NCBI GenBank assembly: GCA_030998225.1
Contig: JAPYXD010000698.1
Coordinates: 4,071,001-4,135,000, forward strand
DNA from: Diplolepis rosae
Taxonomy: Eukaryota > Arthropoda > Insecta > Hymenoptera > Diplolepididae
DNA length: 64,000 nucleotides
Direction: 5' to 3'
The position numbers and the translations under genes are program-made. Shown here one piece after another: positions 11,441-21,615 of the stretch. Numbering within the stretch: the stretch's first letter is position 1; every line of letters starts with the position of its first letter. The notes under the pieces are model-generated. The model was not told where the DNA came from, searched no databases, and was given only the letters and a program-made list of their open reading frames with translations.

Positions 11441-12210
11441 TGTGGCGTCTTTTGTCACGTACGCCACTACAAATTAATACATTGTTCCTTTGGGGAAATT
11501 TCGATTTTGTTACTTTGGATTTTATTTTATTTTACGACTGCAAAGACCTAGAAAATTTCAATTGTTACCGCTTTAGATTTTATTTTATTTTACGGCTGCA
11601 AATCCTTCGACAAATTTTAACTATTACTTCTTTAGATTGTATTCTTCTTTGTAACTTCTAATCCCTAGTTCGTGTCTTTCTTCATGATTCAAAAGTATTT
11701 TTCAATGTAGCTTAAACTCTAATGACCTGCAGTTCTACAAAATATTTTATAACTCAAGCTATAAGGCTAATTTCCTAAATCTAAATTTATGGTTAGTTTT
11801 TCTCTGCAGAAATTATGTTCTCTTCGATACTGAGTTATTTCCTTTTGTAATATCTGTTTAGGTAATGTACTTTGTTTCGTAGTCGGGCTCTTAGAATTTA
11901 TTAAGGTTTTTACTCCTACCCTTATTAGGGTTTTCACTTTGCTGACCGATGTGAGCCATCAAGGGTCTCGACCTGCCGTAAGTTCGTCAATTGTATAGAA
12001 ATTTTAGTATTGTCTTTCTCTCTTTACAGTTCTTTGTTGTGTACGGTAGAATCCTAAGCAAGGACTGGACAGCAGTCAGTTAGTCTTGATCTCCCGTCCT
12101 GGGCATTTCGCCTTGGCTCCAAAAATAAAAAAATATAAAATTTGCTTACTAGCCCCCAATCGTGTCTACATTTTTGCACCCTATTCACCCCTAAATAACT
12201 AATACTAAAG
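11441..12210 (+). repeat. 3' LTR (770 bp)
   Basis: It starts TGTGGCGTCTTTTGTC and ends TAATACTAAAG, the same length as the 5' LTR. Three substitutions separate the two by eye. One is TCTC to TTTT context, one CACC to CACG, and one TTTAGA to TTTGGA. Confidence 0.92.
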
Positions 12211-12479
12211 TAGTAATGGATTTTAGTAGACGCATGCACAGTTCAAATGTACAAGGCTTTGCCAGTAAGATGCTAACGCTGTACGAAGAAGAAGAAGAAT
12301 AAGAAGATTGTGCTTTGTTTCATGGCTATGGGCGCATGCGCAGTTCAATTTTTACATTTCATTCCTCTGTAGCGCAATGTAATACATTGCGCTCCTGTTA
12401 ACTGTAGCGAAAAAACGAGTTTGCGCGCCGGTGGCACATAAAAACTTTTTTTCCCCTAGTTGCACAATTTACTATTGTA

Positions 12480-12798
12480 AATATGAAATTTTATGCCGGA
12501 GCAAAGCGAGGTTCTTGTAACAACCACGCGAGTAAAATAAATGTTTTTTCCGTGTCGTACACGATTTTTTTTCTACTGGGGGGTCAAAAAATGGAATTGT
12601 TTACCCCGCATGGGGCAATAAAGTGCACTTTATGACCCGCTAGTAGATAAAATGTATTGGTTTGCTCCGCGTGGGGCAATAAATCCACTTTATGACCCGC
12701 TAGTCATTTAAGGCGAGTGCGATGTTTACAGTTTGAGGCGAAGCGGAGTGAGCGCTCGCTTTCGCCTCGAACTGTAAACATCGCACGAGATTTTAAAT
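12480..12798. repeat. Family J copy plus 70-bp hairpin
   Basis: Two diverged J units share GGGGCAATAAA and CACTTTATGACCCGCTAG. They are followed by a hairpin at 12717-12786 whose arms are GTGCGATGTTTACAGTTTGA and its near-complement around a GC-rich loop AGCGGAGTGAGCGCTCGC. It is non-coding. Confidence 0.6.
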
Positions 12799-13812
12799 GA
12801 CCTTACCCCCGTGTTGTACACGATACTTTATACGCTCTGTGCGTGACTGCAGCGCCATAGCATGAGTGAACTAAAGGAGGCTGTTCGAGAGCTTTTACAA
12901 TGTATTATAATGGGGGTTAGTTATAAAAATGTTTATTATCAATAAAAAAAAACAAAAAATTTAATTCACTTTAAAATTCAATTGTTTTTCCTTGTGAAGT
13001 ATTTGTGTGAAATCAGCAGTAAAAAGTAAGTATTATTCATAACAAAAAGGATATAGAAACCAGTAAATATAAGGTTAAGTTAATGACAGATCAAAACAGA
13101 CATCACACCGTGATGAAAAATTTCTACAAACAGCATTATTGAAGACTGAAGAATTTTATTTTAACAATTATCTAAATGCTTTATATAAGGCTGTGATTGC
13201 CGAAGAACTCTATGATGAAAATAATACTGAAAATTTAGAAAACTGTGAAAGTTTAAGTAATAGTAAAGATGAAGAGATATTATTTAAGCGAAGTTTTACT
13301 TGAACTGACATCAGCAATACTTTAAACAAATAATATAGCTTCTATGACTTCAAGTTTAGGTGTATGTTAAGTTAAATAAATATATTTGAACGTTTGTTAC
13401 ACATACTTTATTCCAAAATATTTTGTTAAAAGTCGAATAATTTATGTTACAAAATTTATTAATATTATATCAAATACTAAATTATGATAAATTAGATGAA
13501 TACATTTTACAATTATTACTTGTTAAAGCTTAAAAAATATATACTGTAGCTACCCACTTATTCCTTTGATTTATTTTCCATTTAGACGTTGGAAATTTGT
13601 AAAATTTACACTCACTTTTCCTGCTTGTATTTTTACAATTCACAACACAACAACTTCGGTGGCTCATTTTAGCTATATTTTTTTAATTAAAACAATATTT
13701 AGATCTGCATGTGTATTTTGATTGCTCGGAAATATAAAACAGCCTCCTTTAAAATTATCCACTGCGTACGCTGGCGTCGATCTGACTCTCCCTACCATGA
13801 CTTCGCACGGAG
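12799..13812. other. AT-rich stretch without recognisable gene
   Basis: No exon with good splice borders, no RNA gene and no familiar repeat was seen. Short frames here have no protein-like composition. Confidence 0.45.
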
Positions 13813-14001
13813 CGTATACAACAAAAGCATGTTTTTCTCGCTGTTTGACGCGTGTTTTGCGGGCGTAAATAGGGAGTGGGGGTACTTAAATGACTACTTT
13901 TAAGTACTGCATCCCTATTTACGCACACAGGGCTTAAATGACAAACTTTATGCCACAAAACACGTTTTAAAAAGTGAGAAAAACATGCTTGTGTTGTATA
14001 A
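13813..14001. repeat. Imperfect hairpin, about 190 bp
   Basis: The arms carry ACAAAAGCATGTTTTTCTCG against GTGAGAAAAACATGCTTGTG, and inside these GCGTAAATAGGGAGT against CATCCCTATTTACGC. The centre is GTACTTAAATG next to TTTAAGTAC. It is likely a decayed inverted-repeat element. No target duplication is evident. Confidence 0.6.
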
Positions 14002-14144
14002 AATGTATTTAAAATCGTTGTTGATGTATGAGATTTTTTAAAAAAAAATTAAAATTACTTACGCGTGAAAAAAAATTCTTTGGGAAACTGACAGGAATTT
14101 TACATGAAAAAAATTTGTTGTTAAATTTTAATACTGAATTTTTT

Positions 14145-15255
14145 GAAAATAATTTTAGGAAAATCCTGTGCTGAATCCAAATCTGGCTACTGCTTTTTTC
14201 CCACACGTCAGGTTTTTGAGATTTTCGGAGTTGGATTTTTTTCTAAAAATCACAAATTGTATGATATAAAAAGAGTAAAAAATTTTTTAAACGGAAAGCA
14301 ATATATGATTTCGATGCGTTTTTTAAAACAGAATCTATTGATTGTTTTTTCGGATATTTTATAGAATTCCTGAGATAATTAAAAGAAACTAAAAAAATAC
14401 ACAAACAATGTTTTTATAGAAAACCTTATATTTATTGAATATAATTTATTTTTTAGTCAACTGCGTGTCATTCTCTCCTTTTCTCATGTACATACTTGTA
14501 TTATAAGCCGTCAAACTGGCAACTCTATAGAAAGAGACAACTTTTCTGCCATTTTTTTTTTGGAATAGTTACAGCTGGTACTATAAACTTTTTTGAAATT
14601 TTTCCCGCATCAAAAAAGAAGAGAATGACTTGCAGTTGACTATAAAATAAATGATATTCAATATATATAAGGTTTTTTGTAAAACCATTTTTTTTGTGTT
14701 TTTTTTTTAGTTTTTTCTTAATTATCTCAGGAACTCTAAAAAATATCCGAAAAAAAAAATCAATGGAATCTGTGTAAAAAAACGCATCGAAATATGTCGA
14801 GGTAGTCAGTTTCTCTTTGAAAACTTTATATCTTATTGTCAGTCACGTACAACTCCTAAAGTAATAAAACATCAATAAAAGAGTTTTCTCTCCAGATGTA
14901 GCGTTAGGATTTGGTCAACGGTCAATGTGCGTCTGTCTAGGATGCAGTTCTTTCTCTGCAGTTAGTTTTAATCTGCCAGTCAAAGAATAAACTGCGTGGT
15001 CTCTTTTATGTAGCAAACTCTCATTTTTTTGTATTTTAAATAAAGTTACTTTTACACTTATAAAATTTCTATTCACTCCTTTACAAGTGAGAAATTTCAA
15101 CAAAATCATGTATTGTTTTCCGTTTAAAAAATTTCCTACACCCTTTTATCATACGATTTGTGATTTTTCAAAAAAAAATGTAATTCAAAATGTCTCGAAA
15201 ACCTGACGTACTAGTAAAAAACCAGAGGCCAGATTTGGATTCAGAACAGAAAACT
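14145..15255. mobile_element. Long palindromic element split by a probable solo LTR
   Basis: The left arm contains CTGAATCCAAATCTGGC, CACGTCAGGTTTT and ATCACAAATTGTATGAT. The right arm contains their complements. The centre carries two opposing versions of a sequence with CCTTATATTTATTGAATAT and AACTGCGTGTCATTCTC. The right arm is interrupted between 14795 and 15102, while the left arm is not. It is non-coding. Confidence 0.65.
14795..15102. mobile_element. Probable solo LTR, 308 bp
   Basis: The insertion begins TGTCGAGG and ends TTTCAACA, TG...CA termini as in LTRs. The flanks are AAATA and AAATC, a five-base duplication with one mismatch. The uninterrupted opposite arm (ATATATGATTTCGATGCG) serves as an internal empty site. 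AATAAAAGAG near 14872 could be a 3'-end signal. Orientation and family are unknown. Confidence 0.45.
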
Positions 15256-15815
15256 ACTCTGAAAATGATATATCTCATTCCATGAACATATAAGTCATAT
15301 TTTGTTGACCAGTATTATAGAAATTTTGAGGTTTGAAGCAAATTGTGATAAGTTTCCTGAAATGTTTCCTAATTTCACGTTTAATTCTGCAATTGATTCA
15401 CGAATCTTTCCCATGGCTATGTGAAAACTTAACACGATCTGCTTCATAATTAAAAATTTCTATAATCTATAGGAGCTTCTCCAAAATTTTTTTTCAGTAT
15501 AGTACCATTTTAAGATTATTTACAATGTATTTAAAGTTTGGCTCCTGAATGTGTTTTTTTATTAATTTATTTTTGCCACGTTTACCCCTCAGGTTTCAAC
15601 GTATTGATATTTTTCCTTAACACCCCAAGTTATACAACTTTTCCCCAAGTTCTCCTGGAATTTACAGAAATAATTGGCAAACTCTATCCCGGGAGTCTTG
15701 AAATATGTCTAAAAATCTTTGCGGCTGCACCTGATTTTTAAAAGAAATACTCGCGTTACTGAATTTTCAGCCAATGGAAATAAAACTCCGGAAAATCTTA
15801 TTTAGTTTATAATTA

Positions 15816-17032
15816 CTAGGTTGTTCAAAAAGTTTTGAAAGCGACATCTATAGAGCAGTAGAAGAACCAAAATTTCTACGCCATTTTAAGATTTCATCTT
15901 CCATATGAACATACCCAAAGTGTCATTCCACTTTGTCAATTCATTGTTTGTTTACAAGCCATTTGAAGTTGACGTGTCAGTGTATTTTTGTACAATGGAA
16001 AAAACCGAATATCGTGCAGTGATAAAATTCTTTGTTTTGGAAGGTTTATCAGCAACGGAAATTCATACAAAAATGGTGAAAGTGTTAAAGGAAGCTGCTC
16101 CTTCATTTCCAACTGTGCATCGATGGGTTTTAGAGTTTAGACGTGGTCGAAAAAGCGTTGAAGACGATCCACGCTCAGGACGTCCAAAAAGTGCATCAAC
16201 ACCAGCATTCATAGCAAAAGTACAGGATATGGTTTTGGAAGATCGTCGATTGACCGAGAGAGATTTAGCAGAGGCCCTAGACATCTCATTAGGCAGTGTG
16301 AGTCATATTTTACGTGAAGTTTTGGGTTTCAGAAAGCTCTGTGCACAATGGGTGCCGCATTCGCTCACAATGGAACAAAAACACGTTCGAATGCGACTTT
16401 CTGAGCAACATTTGGAGCGTTTTCGAAAGGATAAAAAGGACTTTCTGCGTCGATTCATCACTATGGATGATACTTGGGTTTTCCATCATGATCCTGAATC
16501 AAAACAAGAGGCATCAGTTTTTTGGGATGCAAAAGGGATTTTGTTGGTGGATTATCTCCAAACTGGCAAAACAATAAATTCTGAATATTATTGTAACCTT
16601 TTGGATCAATTGGATGCAAAAATTCGTGAAAAAAGACCCGGTTTGCAGAAGAAAAAAATCCTTTTTCATCAAGACAATGCACTCGCTCACACAGCTCAAA
16701 AAACCATCACTAAAATAACCGAATTAAAGTACGAATTGTTGCAGCATCCACCTTATTCGCCTGATTTAGCTCCCTCTGACTTCTGGCTGTTCCCACACCT
16801 CAAGAAATTCCTTCGTGGGAAGCATTTTTCATCAAACGAAGAGGTTATAGCCGTCGTAGAGGAGTATTTTGCAGGCCTTGCAGAGTCACTTCCATGATGG
16901 GATAAACAAGTTGGAAGACCGTTGGACTAAATGTATTGATCTTATGGGAGATTATACTGAGCAATAAAAGTGATTTCACCAAAAAAAAAACGTATTTTCA
17001 TTTCCGCTTTCAAAACTTTTTGAACAACCTAG
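15816..17032 (+). mobile_element. Mariner element with perfect 28-bp inverted repeats
   Basis: The left end starts CTAGGTTGTTCAAAAAGTTT and the right end is its exact complement. Pairing is perfect over 28 bp (15816-15843 and 17005-17032). TA lies on both sides (15814-15815 and 17033-17034), as expected for Tc1/mariner. The single transposase frame inside is damaged. The ends look mobilisable if enzyme were supplied in trans. Confidence 0.95.
15995..16897 (+). pseudogene. Mariner transposase, internally deleted and frameshifted
   Basis: The 300-codon frame begins with MEKTEYRAVIK and has the paired helix-turn-helix DNA-binding region, a WVPHSL linker at residues 119-124, and the mariner DD34D triad at D159, D227 and D262. 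Two lesions stand out. Only 67 residues separate the first two aspartates, against 92 in Mos1. About 25 residues between ESKQ and the VFWDAKG block are missing in frame. Near 16890 a frame change, best explained by loss of two bases, ends the protein at 16897. The usual C-terminal segment lies in the next frame until 16967. The enzyme is very probably inactive. Confidence 0.9.
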
Positions 17033-17214
17033 TATATTATATTGTTATTATTCATACAGATAGTTAACTAACATGTTTGAGAATGAAAAATTTTGCGGCA
17101 GAGAAAAAACTCATATGCACCCAGAAAAAAGATTCTTTGATTCAAAAAAAATTTCTTTAAATCAAACAAATTTGTGAATTGCTATTCGGTCAAAGGAAAG
17201 TTTCTTTTATTTAA

Positions 17215-17924
17215 GGCCATGGATCAATTGGCCCACGTGACTAAATTATACATTTATTTGTAGGGCGCATAAGGGAATAGAAAATAAAAATGGAAACAGG
17301 AGTTTCTTAAAGATAGAAGTTTAATGTTCAAAAGGCGAGTACAGACTGGTCACTTTAGAATATTCACAATGGTTGATCGCTGTAAAAGATGCCTCCTCTT
17401 TACTGTACCTATTCGAGTTTTGGTCAGCCAATATGTACAATAGGTAACTGCACGTAAACGCAGGCAATGGGTTTTGGGAAAAACCCTGTAGACAAGACGC
17501 TAGGTAGAGTAGTAAAGGGGCTGTGAAATACCCAGTGAAATAATACAAATAAAGTAGTAAAAAGAAGAGAAGATAGAGACTTACAGATAGTCTTATTCTA
17601 CATATTCGTTCATGTAAGATAACTTTTATAATTAACAAAGTATCTTTCTGAAAATTTGGGAAACGTAAGAAAAGGCAATAAAGCACGTCTTTTAACTTCT
17701 TTTCAGTAAAAATTAGGAACACAATTCGAAAACTTATCGACAATTAAAGTTAACTGTAAAATTGTTTGCAAAATTTTCACACAAACGAAGTTAACATACG
17801 TTCTCTTTCCTGTTCTGTAGTATTTTCCAAATTTTCAGGAAGATATTTTGCAAAATACAGTAAAAAATTTTCTTACACGAACTTTTACAGGAATTTGGTC
17901 ACGTGATCTGGTTGATACATGGTC
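17215..17924 (+). mobile_element. MITE family C, copy 3, split by a solo LTR
   Basis: It begins GGCCATGGATCAATTGGCC and ends CATGGTC, with TTAA on the left and TCAA on the right. It lies within family B at a place where intact B copies read GATTTAAAG, which supports TTAA target duplication. A 344-bp LTR-like insertion sits at 17259-17602. Confidence 0.75.
17259..17602 (-). mobile_element. Solo LTR, 344 bp, with 4-bp target duplication
   Basis: On the minus strand it begins TGTAGAATAAGACTATC and ends ATGCGCCCTACA, with TG...CA termini and TGTAG/CTACA inverted ends. TATT lies on both sides (17255-17258 and 17603-17606). Intact family C copies read ACATTTATTCGTTCATG here, an internal empty site with a single TATT. 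This fits recombination between LTRs of a Gypsy-type element. The small minus-strand frame in it is not a gene. Confidence 0.75.
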
Positions 17925-18310
17925 TCAATGAAATTTCTTCATTGTTCTTATTTTTTTGTATTGAAGACATGAATGTCGGTGCAGTCGCATAAAACATGAG
18001 TAATGTGATTCACAGAAATATTTTCTTTAATTTAGTTGAGTTTGAAATTTTTGTCACTGCCTACATTATCGGAGGATCACTAGTCGTCAGTCATTTTTTC
18101 CACTCATTTTTTCCACAGAAAGATTTTCAAATTCTTTAAATATTGAATATTTTCTTTAATTTAAAGAAAAAATTGTCTTCGTTTAAGGTAATATAATTAA
18201 ATAAATTATTTCTTAAGTTTTTGCTAGTACTGTATTTGAATCAAAAAAATATTTGTCCAAATCAAATAAATAATAATTTTAAATCTTTCTGTGAAAAAAG
18301 AGACGCGTTT

Positions 18311-18386
18311 GACTGTGCCGGGATTCGAGCCCAGATCTTTCGATTTCCGGTGGACTGCTCTTGTGTCCTGATAAATTAGACAGTGA
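18311..18386 (-). pseudogene. tRNA-like module inside a MITE
   Basis: The minus strand has a near-perfect B box GGGCTCGAATCCC, a 5-bp acceptor-like pairing (ACTGT with ACAGT) and an anticodon-arm-like region around CCACCGGAAATCG. The A box is degenerate. It is a tRNA pseudogene or the head of a SINE-like insertion within family B, not a functional tRNA. Confidence 0.5.
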
Positions 18387-18572
18387 CATTTCTACTGTAC
18401 TATCAGAATTGTCAAATAAATAATCTAAAAAAATAATCTCTTTCATTAAAAAGGCTTAAAACGTGATTTCTTAAAATCAAATAAATTTATATCTCTTCTA
18501 AAAATGTTTTTTCTTCCAGTTGAAGAAATGAAGTTGAAAAAACGATTTCTTAATCTTAAACATTAAAAAATG

Positions 18573-19090
18573 CCCAAGTGCGAAGTTAAATACGGCCCAA
18601 CACTGGCCCAGCATCGTCAAAAATTTGCCGAAGATCAGCTGCCAATATCGTGCCGTTGCTGGAATGATAACTCCGGTATGCACTTGGCGGTCAAATCTGG
18701 CCCAAACTCTGGCCGCCAGCACTTGTTTTCGGCACAGCAATGGGCCAATTCTGTGCCGAACTCTGGTTTTCTAAATTCCGGAATGGTTTGCCGTGCTAAA
18801 AGTGACACATGGCCCAGTAATGTGCCGTCCATGTGCCCGACTCTGGCTCTTCTACTTTCAGAACTGGATGCCATAGTAAAAATGACAATCGGCTTGATAT
18901 AGGGCCGATACTGGGCCAAATTTCGGCTGAAGGTTGGTAAATTTAAACATTCGAAAAAGGCCGCCGTCGTCGGCCCAGCACTTGACCGATGCAAATAGTG
19001 ACACTGGCCCAATAACAATAGCCGACTCTTGGCTGCCGAGATTGGGCCAATATTGTGCCGTATTATCACCTTCGGCAATTCGCACTTGGG
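18573..19090. mobile_element. GGCCCA-rich inverted-repeat element
   Basis: The ends are CCCAAGTGCGAA and TTCGCACTTGGG, with TG on both sides. The interior is GC-richer than anything nearby and repeats GGCCCA or TGGGCC about ten times in contexts such as ACTGGGCCAAAT and ACTGGCCCAATAAC. The open frames on both strands follow this repeat and do not look like genes. Confidence 0.65.
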
Positions 19091-19378
19091 TGTTTCTCTC
19101 ATCGATTAACACAAATTGTAGGAGTGAGATTTAAAAAAATATCTCCATGTTTTTAACCCTCCTAATATGGACTTATGTTGATTGATTATCGATACAATTA
19201 TTTGTGGATTTCTTGCTCTATTGTACGAATATCCCGGGAGTGCCAAGTCACATTAACCCAAATTTTTGGGCTGAGAACCAGCTTCAGTGACGTAGTAATA
19301 GCGCTACATCCATAAATTATCCACAGAATGTCAGAAATCGGTGCGATTGTTGGAATAATCTTAGGACAATATTTTATA

Positions 19379-19942
19379 CTCTCTAAATCTAAATTAGTCA
19401 AATTTTCAGTGATTGAATCAGCTGTTTGCTTTTTCACTGATTCACCAGTGAAAAATACATATTTTACTATTGAATTAGTTACTTTTCACTGATTCGTCAG
19501 TGAAAAAATATTTTTCACTGTTAAATCAGTTAATTTTCACTGACGTAAGGTATTTGAATCAGTCAAATTTCACTGATTGAATCAGTGGTTTGCTTTTTCA
19601 CTGATTCGCCAGTGAAAAATATATATTTCACTGTTAAATTAGTTAATTTTCACTGATTCGTCAGTGAAAAAATATTTGTCACTGTTAAATCAGTTAATTT
19701 TCACTGAAGTAAGCTATTTGAATCAGTCAAAATTCACTGATTGGATCAGTGGTTTGTTTTTTCACTGATCCACCAGTGAAGAAGATATATTTCACTGTTA
19801 AATTAGTTAATTTTCACTGATTCGTCAATGAAAAAATATTTTTCACTGTTAAATCAGTTGATTTTCACTGAAGTAAGCTATTTGAATCAGTCAAATTTCA
19901 CTGATTGAATCAGTAGATTTTGACTGATTCAGATTTATAGAG
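19379..19942. mobile_element. Palindromic MITE family A, copy 3, with 164-bp tandem array
   Basis: The ends CTCTCTAAATCTAAATTAGTC and GATTCAGATTTATAGAG are flanked by TA on both sides. Inside, the marker TATTTGAATCAGTCAAA occurs at 19551, 19715 and 19879, exactly 164 bp apart. A more diverged unit starts near 19387. This makes three tandem units in an element that is otherwise about 210-270 bp. Confidence 0.85.
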
Positions 19943-20089
19943 TAAAATAGGCCATTTTGTTGTGTCTATAATTTATTCAGATACGACCCTATTCACCTAA
20001 GAATGTAATATAGAATTATAATTATTCTGAACTCGTACACATGTATAAATGTCTTCACACATATTCATCCTCGCATATTTAATGAGCAC

Positions 20090-20376
20090 TACACGCACCT
20101 ACACACGTTTGCCTTCAACCGTATATGGAAGCTCTTGGTAAACAACAGTGGTTGCCAAATGGCGGCTACTATTAATAAATTGAAAATCATTTGCGTAATG
20201 AAAGCTCGAAGCTGTCCTGAAACGGCAAAGTAATCAGTGACTGAGTGTCATAAACGGGAGCTTCAGATTTTGCAAATTCAATCGAATACGGTCTTTTCTA
20301 GGATCTTTTAGTGTATTTTCGTGTACCTTTGAGTGTCAAATCTTTCTCATATACTAGTAAAAAGTTGCAGTTAATA
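20090..20376 (+). promoter_or_regulatory. Putative promoter and 5' UTR
   Basis: This block is less AT-rich and free of the window's repeats. It precedes an ATG followed closely by a consensus splice donor. It contains CCAAATGGCGGCTACT and several CAGT starts such as AATCAGTGACTGAG that resemble insect initiators. No clear TATA box was seen. Confidence 0.3.
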
Positions 20377-20421
20377 ATGTCTGTTGAAATACCAGAGGAA
20401 CCAGAATTTAAGAAATCTAAA
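20377..20421 (+). CDS. Candidate first coding exon
   Basis: The ATG at 20377 (context AATAATGT) opens 15 codons, MSVEIPEEPEFKKSK, and meets a consensus donor GTAAGT at 20422. Read without splicing, the frame stops five codons later. The peptide is charged and protein-like. The exon ends in phase 0. No downstream acceptor of matching phase was identified within the window. The gene is not recognised. Confidence 0.4.
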
Positions 20422-21037
20422 GTAAGTTTCGAGTGATAATTTTTTCACAATTTTATTTGCGTATCGGTAAAATCAGCTGCGAGTAAATATTTATTTGGGA
20501 CATCAGCATATGAATTAAGTCGAACTAATGAAATTCATATGCTTAAAGAATAATAAATCATTTAGAATATCTTCCTGCAAAGTTCCTTACAAGTGTGACA
20601 TTTTGGTAGAATAAGCATTCCGTATTCTTTTTTTGAAAAATTTTCGTTATATGGATGCAAAGGTAATAATATCTATTCGTCAATGGAAACTTCAGACTTG
20701 GAAAGATCTAATGAGACTATAAGCGTTATACTAGTATTGTATTTAAAATCTGAAATTAAAATTAGGGAATTTCGAAGAATGATGCAAATTTCAAATTTAT
20801 GGCACATTCATGGACTTATAAACTTTGCTACTAAAAATTGTTATTTATGATTCGCTATTTTTGACGTAATTATTATTCTAATACTTTCTAAACACGAAAT
20901 TAAGTAGCCTTAAAAAGCTAAGTGGTTAGTTATTAAATATTCTCTATAGTTGAGGTTTTTAATTGATTCTCAGTAAAAAATTGACTAAGGTGATTTAATA
21001 TAAATTCACTTTACTACATTGTTAAAAATCTTATTAA

Positions 21038-21395
21038 AGCCATGGATCAATTGGCCCACGTGACTAAATTATGCATTTATTCGTTCATGTTAGATAATTT
21101 TTTTAATTTACAAAGTATCTTTCTGAAAATTTGGAAAATGTAAGAAAAGGCAATAAAGCAGGTCTGTTAACTTCTTTTTAGTAAAAATTAGGAAAAAAAT
21201 TCCAAAACTTATCGACAATTAGAGTTAATTGTAAAATATTCTGCAAAATTTTCACTCAAACGAAGTTAACAGATGTAAATTATCTTTTTCTGTTGTATTT
21301 TTCAAATTTTCAGAAAGATATTTTGTAAAATAAAAAAATTTTCTTACAGGAACTTTTACAGGAATTTGATCACCTGATCTGGTTGATCCATGGCC
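21038..21395 (+). mobile_element. MITE family C, copy 4 (complete, 358 bp)
   Basis: It begins AGCCATGGATCAATTGGCC and ends GGTTGATCCATGGCC, with TTAA on both sides (21034-21037 and 21396-21399). It is the best-preserved copy and the reference for the family. It is non-coding. Confidence 0.85.
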
Positions 21396-21544
21396 TTAAG
21401 TTTAATAGACTTCATTATACAATTGGTGAATTAAAATTAATAGATTTTTATATTATTAAAAATTAATATATATTCATATTAAATTGAATAACATTTCAAT
21501 CCAAATATATTAAAATTAACAAATATTATTTAAATAAATAAAAG

Positions 21545-21615
21545 TGATCTGAGCCGAAACGTCTGATTAAATCGACTTAATCATTTTTGGACCCTAAAGT
21601 CAATTTTTTCCAACA
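21545..21615 (+). repeat. Broken hammerhead/Penelope-like tail
   Basis: GAGCCGAAACGTCTGATT, the 3' half of the hammerhead core, is followed by TTTTGGACCCTAAAGTCAA from the same family tail. The CTGATGAG half is gone (AAGTGATCT instead), so it cannot cleave. Confidence 0.65.

Larger units (their letters stand above)
6402..12210 (+). mobile_element. Complete Gypsy/CsRn1-like LTR retrotransposon
   Basis: The element has two 770-bp LTRs, a tRNA-Trp primer site, gag, pol and a polypurine tract, in that order. The CX2HX9CX3C Gag motif and tRNA-Trp priming are hallmarks of the CsRn1 group. The LTRs differ at only three positions by eye, all within the first 90 bp, so the insertion is recent. TAGTA occurs at 6396-6400 and 12211-12215, a candidate 5-bp target duplication offset by one base at the left. 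All reading frames are intact, so it may be autonomous. There is no env-like third frame. Confidence 0.95.
17118..18565 (+). mobile_element. MITE family B, copy 1, with nested insertions
   Basis: It begins CACCCAGAAAAAAG and then shows the family blocks TTCTTTGATTCAAA, CAAATTTGTGAATTGCTAT and GAAATATTTTCTTTAATTTA. Family C is inserted at 17215-17924, a tRNA-like module at about 18300-18410, and a further element follows at 18573. The right terminus is decayed. Confidence 0.6.

Noticed and set aside
18498..19134. Four overlapping frames of 66-155 residues on both strands
   Set aside because: They read through a GGCCCA-rich inverted-repeat element and their composition follows the repeat word.
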